Assembly (NCBI GenBank): GCA_030641425.1 | Contig: DAOWHM010000060.1 | Location: 1-17,326, forward strand | Direction of reading: 5' to 3' | Source: Candidatus Bathyarchaeota archaeon | GTDB lineage: Archaea; Thermoproteota; Bathyarchaeia; Bathyarchaeales; SOJC01 | Length of the DNA stretch: 17,326 nucleotides | In this document: piece by piece, positions 14,463-17,326 of the stretch | How the letters are laid out: each line of letters opens with the position of its first letter | Position numbering within the stretch: position 1 is the stretch's first letter | Translations under genes and position numbers: made by a program | The notes under the pieces: generated by a model | The model's input: only the letters and a program-made list of their open reading frames with translations | What the model was told of the DNA's origin: nothing | Database searches by the model: none

Positions 14463-14470
14463 TCTTTAAA
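14463..14470. promoter_or_regulatory. Shared AT-rich core (TTTAAA) of the divergent asnB/purB promoters
   Basis: TCTTTAAA lies in the 69-87 bases between the two divergent genes. Its symmetric centre could serve both directions: start sites near 14442 (-), leaving a 25-base leader with GGAG, and near 14492 (+), just before the preferred purB start. Confidence 0.4.
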
Positions 14471-14478
14471 GGAGTAGT

Positions 14479-14505
14479 ATGCTAACATGCTCTTGGGTAT
14501 GCTGA
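14479..14505 (+). other. Possible eight-codon upstream ORF overlapping the purB start
   Basis: An ATG four bases after GGAG (14471-14474) opens a frame reading MLTCSWVC, whose TGA shares its A with the purB ATG at 14505 (TGATG). It could be a coupled leader peptide if transcription starts upstream of 14471. With the TATA position given above it would not be transcribed in full, so it may be chance. Confidence 0.2.
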
Positions 14506-15866
14506 TGCCTATCCTTCCTATCGATACAGGTCGCTATGGAACAAAAGAGATGAAGTTGATCTTTGAAGAAGAGAATAGACTTCAACGAATGTTGGATGTT
14601 GAAGCCGCTCTTGCTTGGGCTCATGCTGAAGTCGGTGATATTCCAAGAGAAGATGCAGAGAAGATCATGAAGAAAGCTTCAACGCGCTACGTTAAGCTTA
14701 AACGAGTAAAGGAAGTTGAACAGAAGATTAAACATGACTTGGCATCAATAGTTAGAGTTTTAGCTGAGCAAAGTGGGTCAAGTGGCACCTATGTTCATCT
14801 AGGTGCAACAAGCTATGACATTATTGACACCGCAAACGCCCTCTTGTTAAAAGATGCGTTAGGATTGATTGAGCATAAAATGGAACGTGTAGAAGATATT
14901 CTAATAGAAAAGGCTGACAAACATAAAGGAACTATAATGGCAGGTCGGACACATGGTCAACATGCATTACCTATAACCTTAGGATTCAAAATTGCCAATT
15001 GGATGCGGGAGACCGCTCGGAACCTTCAGCGAATAAAACAATGTCGTGAACGTCTAATTGTCGGCAAAATGTCCGGTGCCGTGGGCACTCAGGCAGGACT
15101 AGGTCGCCATGCTGCAAAAATTCAAGAATTAGTCATGAAAAAACTAGGGATTGAACTTGCTGACATTTCCACGCAAATTGTGCAACGTGACCGCCACGCA
15201 GAGATGGTTTGCGTCTTCGCAATATGTGCTTCTTCATTAGACAACATTGCCACAGAGATAAGGGAGTTTCAGCGACCTGAGATTGCTGAATTGTTCGAAG
15301 CTTTTGAGTATAAGAAGCAGGTGGGCAGTTCAACCATGCCGCATAAGCGAAACCCTGAGATATGTGAAAGAATCTGTGGTCTGGCAAAAGTGCTTAGAGG
15401 CTTAGTTGGGCCTTCCTTGGAAAATGTAGTAACCTGGCACGAGAGAGATCTGACTCAATCTTCAAGTGAACGATTCATTATCCCGGAAGCCTGCGTCCTA
15501 CTTGATTACATGCTCTTTCTTATGATTGATGTCCTAACTAATTTGCGTGTTGATAAAAGTCGGATGCAACGGAACTTGAAGATAACTGAAGGACGAATGA
15601 TGTCAGAAGCGGTTATGTCAACTCTGTTTGAGAAAGGAATGAATCGACAAGAAGCTCATGAACTCCTCAGAAAATTGACAGTGGAAAGCGAAATCGAAGA
15701 CAGACCTTTCAGAGATCTTCTGACTGAAAACAAAGAGATACGCCGATTCCTGACGGATAAGAACATCACTGATGCTCTTAATCCAATGAAATATCTTGGC
15801 ACCGCAATCGAACAGGTGGATATTATAGTGGAGAAAACCCGTCGTGAAAGAAGGAAAAAGGCATAG
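14505..15866 (+). CDS. purB: Adenylosuccinate lyase PurB
   Basis: A 453-residue enzyme of the fumarase/aspartase superfamily. It catalyses two steps of purine synthesis: SAICAR to AICAR plus fumarate, and adenylosuccinate to AMP plus fumarate. Visible motifs are TSYDIIDTANA (102-112), GRTHGQHALP (147-156) with the catalytic His, and the superfamily signature GSSTMPHKRNP (274-284) in the flexible catalytic loop. The start at 14505 (MPILPIDTGRYGT) matches where the family normally begins; ATGs at 14487 and 14499 in frame would add six or two hydrophobic residues, and GGAG at 14471 is far from all three. Length is normal. It is divergent from the asnB-like gene and convergent with uppS, with a single base between the stop codons. 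Confidence 0.96.
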   Translation: MPILPIDTGRYGTKEMKLIFEEENRLQRMLDVEAALAWAHAEVGDIPREDAEKIMKKASTRYVKLKRVKEVEQKIKHDLASIVRVLAEQSGSSGTYVHLGATSYDIIDTANALLLKDALGLIEHKMERVEDILIEKADKHKGTIMAGRTHGQHALPITLGFKIANWMRETARNLQRIKQCRERLIVGKMSGAVGTQAGLGRHAAKIQELVMKKLGIELADISTQIVQRDRHAEMVCVFAICASSLDNIATEIREFQRPEIAELFEAFEYKKQVGSSTMPHKRNPEICERICGLAKVLRGLVGPSLENVVTWHERDLTQSSSERFIIPEACVLLDYMLFLMIDVLTNLRVDKSRMQRNLKITEGRMMSEAVMSTLFEKGMNRQEAHELLRKLTVESEIEDRPFRDLLTENKEIRRFLTDKNITDALNPMKYLGTAIEQVDIIVEKTRRERRKKA

Positions 15867-15867
15867 T

Positions 15868-16650
15868 TTACTTCCCAAACCTGCGTTTACGTTGCTGGTA
15901 AGTTCTCACCGCACGCAAAAGGTCAATTCGTCTAAAGTCAGGCCAATATGCATCTAAGAAACAGAGTTCACTGTAAGCGCTTTGCCATAAAAGAAAGCCA
16001 CTCAACCGTTCTTCTCCACTGGTTCGAATAATAAGGTCAGGGTCAGGATTAGGAATATGGGATGTGTAAAGGAATTTTTCAAAGGTGTCTTCGTCGATCT
16101 TCTCTAGAGATAGTTGTCCCCGCTTCACTTTTTCAGCAATCTTCTTTGCAGCATCAACTATCTCTGCTCTTCCTCCATACGCCAGAGCCACCGTGAGGAA
16201 TTGCTTATCGTATTTCTTTGTTGCATCTTCAGCTTTCCGGATTAATTCTTGAAGAGATTTTGGGAGAAGCTTAATTCTTCCAATTACCTTAACTTTAACT
16301 TTATTCTCATGAATCCTCTTATCAGTTAAGATCTCTTGCAGCTTCTTCTCTATTATCTGCAGTATCTCCTCAACTTCTAGTGGTACTCTCTTGAAGTTTT
16401 CCATGGAGAACGAATACAAAGTCACACATCGTACACCTAAATCCAAACACCAATCTAGAAGCTGGTTGACCCGTTCCGCACCCTCTTGATGGCCAACCCA
16501 TGATGCAACCAATCGTTCAGACGCCCACCGTCTATTACCGTCAAGAATTATCGCGATGTGCCCAGGCATTTTCCCGCTTTTAATTTGTTGCCACAACCAC
16601 CGCTCGTAGATCTTATAGGCACCTATTGCTGAAAGCAGTCCCTTCAACAT
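15868..16650 (-). CDS. uppS: Isoprenyl diphosphate synthase, cis-prenyltransferase (UppS family)
   Basis: A 260-residue enzyme that extends a prenyl diphosphate with cis isoprene units. In Archaea the product is the long polyprenyl chain used to make dolichol-type carriers for N-glycosylation. The family motifs are intact: IILDGNRRWAS (34-44) with catalytic Asp37, GHQEGAERV, TLYSFSMENFKR, and RTSGEERLSGFLLWQ followed by YSELCF. The short N-terminal extension with YKIYERWLWQQI is usual in archaeal members. ATG start with GAGG ten bases upstream. It begins 12 bases after the remnant methylthioadenosine phosphorylase gene, so the two formed an operon, and it ends one base from purB on the opposite strand. 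Confidence 0.95.
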   Translation of the reverse strand: MLKGLLSAIGAYKIYERWLWQQIKSGKMPGHIAIILDGNRRWASERLVASWVGHQEGAERVNQLLDWCLDLGVRCVTLYSFSMENFKRVPLEVEEILQIIEKKLQEILTDKRIHENKVKVKVIGRIKLLPKSLQELIRKAEDATKKYDKQFLTVALAYGGRAEIVDAAKKIAEKVKRGQLSLEKIDEDTFEKFLYTSHIPNPDPDLIIRTSGEERLSGFLLWQSAYSELCFLDAYWPDFRRIDLLRAVRTYQQRKRRFGK

Positions 16651-16662
16651 TACAGTTAGTCC

Positions 16663-16981
16663 TCATAATCTTGCATCTTTTAGTGCGATGGCACACTTGC
16701 AGTTACGTATCTCCTGTAAAAGAGCTACTACCTCCTTTAAAACCTCTCTTATAGCTGACTTCTCAGCAAGCCGAAATGTTAGCCCGGTTACTGAAACGGT
16801 GAGGGGAAATTGCATGACTATAACCGTGGCGGAGAATGAAAGCGGCTATCTTTCCCTCAACCTCTCCGACGGAAATTAGCGGGGGTCCCACATAAGGAGT
16901 CCCTATGCGAATAGGTTTAGCTTCATTCAGCTGATCCTCTATTCCACTACCTCCAACAATCGCGATGTCAACCCTGCTCAA
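16663..16981 (-). pseudogene. mtnP: Methylthioadenosine phosphorylase, internally deleted and frameshifted
   Basis: The 5' part, from a TTG at 16981, reads VDIAIVGGSG, then TPYVGPP, VGEVEGK, RHGYSHAISPHR and RANISA, the clear N-terminus of the MTAP/purine nucleoside phosphorylase II family, and then meets a stop at 16763. In the -1/+2 relative frame, the bases after about 16770 read LAEKSAIREVLKEVVALLQE, then RNCKCAIALKDA and a stop at 16663. That is the usual MTAP C-terminus with its paired Cys. Family proteins are about 260 residues; only about 70 plus 40 remain, so roughly 150 central residues, including most of the active site, are missing. Either the gene is a recent pseudogene or the assembly has collapsed here. 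It overlaps the end of the upstream membrane-protein gene by 14 bases. Confidence 0.75.
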
Positions 16982-17318
16982 ACTCTTCAACTTTCTTCTT
17001 CCTTTTCTTGAAGAAACTCCGATATTTCCTATGAACAGCAAGGGCAGAAAGTGATCCTGCTATAGCCACCAATATTCCAATAAACATTGTGAAGACGAGC
17101 TCAGGAGTTCGCTCTTCCGCTATAGCCGGATTGATTAGGATAAAGGAAACTTGGTGAAATATCTGGGAAGACCATGCGATGACAACAATAATTACTAAGG
17201 TTCGAAGCAGACGTACGTCTCGTCCAAAGTACCAATGAATTGTTCTTGCTGATAAAATGACACAGATGCCGAAGACAATTAGAAAAATGCCTTGTTCAAT
17301 GAAATCACCAGTAAACAT
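16968..17318 (-). CDS. Small three-helix membrane protein of unknown function
   Basis: A 116-residue protein (ATG at 17318; the frame stays open to the window edge, so the start could lie further up). Hydrophobic helices are at about residues 8-24, 38-62 and 76-97, followed by a strongly basic and then acidic tail (FFKKRKKKVEEFEQG). No family was recognised. It overlaps the start of the damaged methylthioadenosine phosphorylase gene by 14 bases, so it belongs to the same - strand operon with uppS. The eight bases shown before the ATG do not contain a ribosome-binding site. Confidence 0.6.
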   Translation of the reverse strand: MFTGDFIEQGIFLIVFGICVILSARTIHWYFGRDVRLLRTLVIIVVIAWSSQIFHQVSFILINPAIAEERTPELVFTMFIGILVAIAGSLSALAVHRKYRSFFKKRKKKVEEFEQG

Positions 17319-17326
17319 GGGGAGGA

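Noticed and set aside
16688-16879. A + strand reading frame of about 63 codons near the right end
   Set aside because: It lies antisense to the methylthioadenosine phosphorylase remnant, whose two frames match the family at both ends.
1-17326. CRISPR arrays, insertion sequences or integration sites
   Set aside because: No regularly spaced repeats, transposase or integrase genes, or terminal inverted repeats were seen.

Overview
The window is archaeal, most likely from a TACK-group organism such as Candidatus Bathyarchaeia; the phylum is an inference and an Asgard origin is not excluded. Signs of Archaea are an archaeal-type FlaI/TadC secretion pair with class III signal-like pilins, TiaS (the archaeal tRNA-Ile2 agmatidine synthase), a stand-alone Lrp/AsnC ligand-binding domain, a DUF2095-type protein, TATA-box promoters, oligo-T terminators, and many GTG and TTG starts. 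No rRNA, tRNA, CRISPR array or insertion sequence was seen. No gene-free stretch exceeds 300 bases; the longest is 9641-9864.

Region 1 (1-7297, + strand) is a surface-appendage locus. The 3' end of a major pilin-type gene is followed by an oligo-T terminator. A seven-gene, tightly packed operon comes next: two small pilin-like proteins, a FlaI/TadA-type secretion ATPase, a FlaJ/TadC-type membrane platform, and three more membrane-anchored pseudopilin-like proteins. Most junctions are stop/start overlaps or very short gaps. The surface proteins carry many N-glycosylation sequons. No archaellum-specific genes (flaH, flaF, flaG) and no prepilin peptidase are in view.

Region 2 (7422-9079, - strand) holds tiaS and, upstream of it, the small Lrp-type sensor domain. 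Region 3 (9080-11610, + strand) holds a DUF2095 gene with an apparently leaderless promoter and a perfect 14-bp palindrome at the expected transcription start, a structured 224-bp intergenic region, and a 581-residue membrane protein. That protein has the topology and some local sequence features of eukaryotic ribophorin I, a subunit of oligosaccharyltransferase.

Region 4 (11634-14417) has a small 2[4Fe-4S] ferredoxin on the + strand, convergent with a coupled - strand pair: an asparagine-synthetase-like protein whose glutaminase active site is degenerate, then a histone-deacetylase-superfamily hydrolase whose ATG directly follows the stop codon. Region 5 (14418-17326) has purB (+), convergent after one base with uppS (-). 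Upstream of uppS lie a methylthioadenosine-phosphorylase gene that has lost its middle (pseudogene or assembly collapse) and a small three-helix membrane protein.

A possible thread, by inference only, is protein N-glycosylation: sequon-rich pilins, a cis-prenyltransferase that would make the dolichol-type lipid carrier, and a ribophorin-like membrane protein lie within 17 kb.
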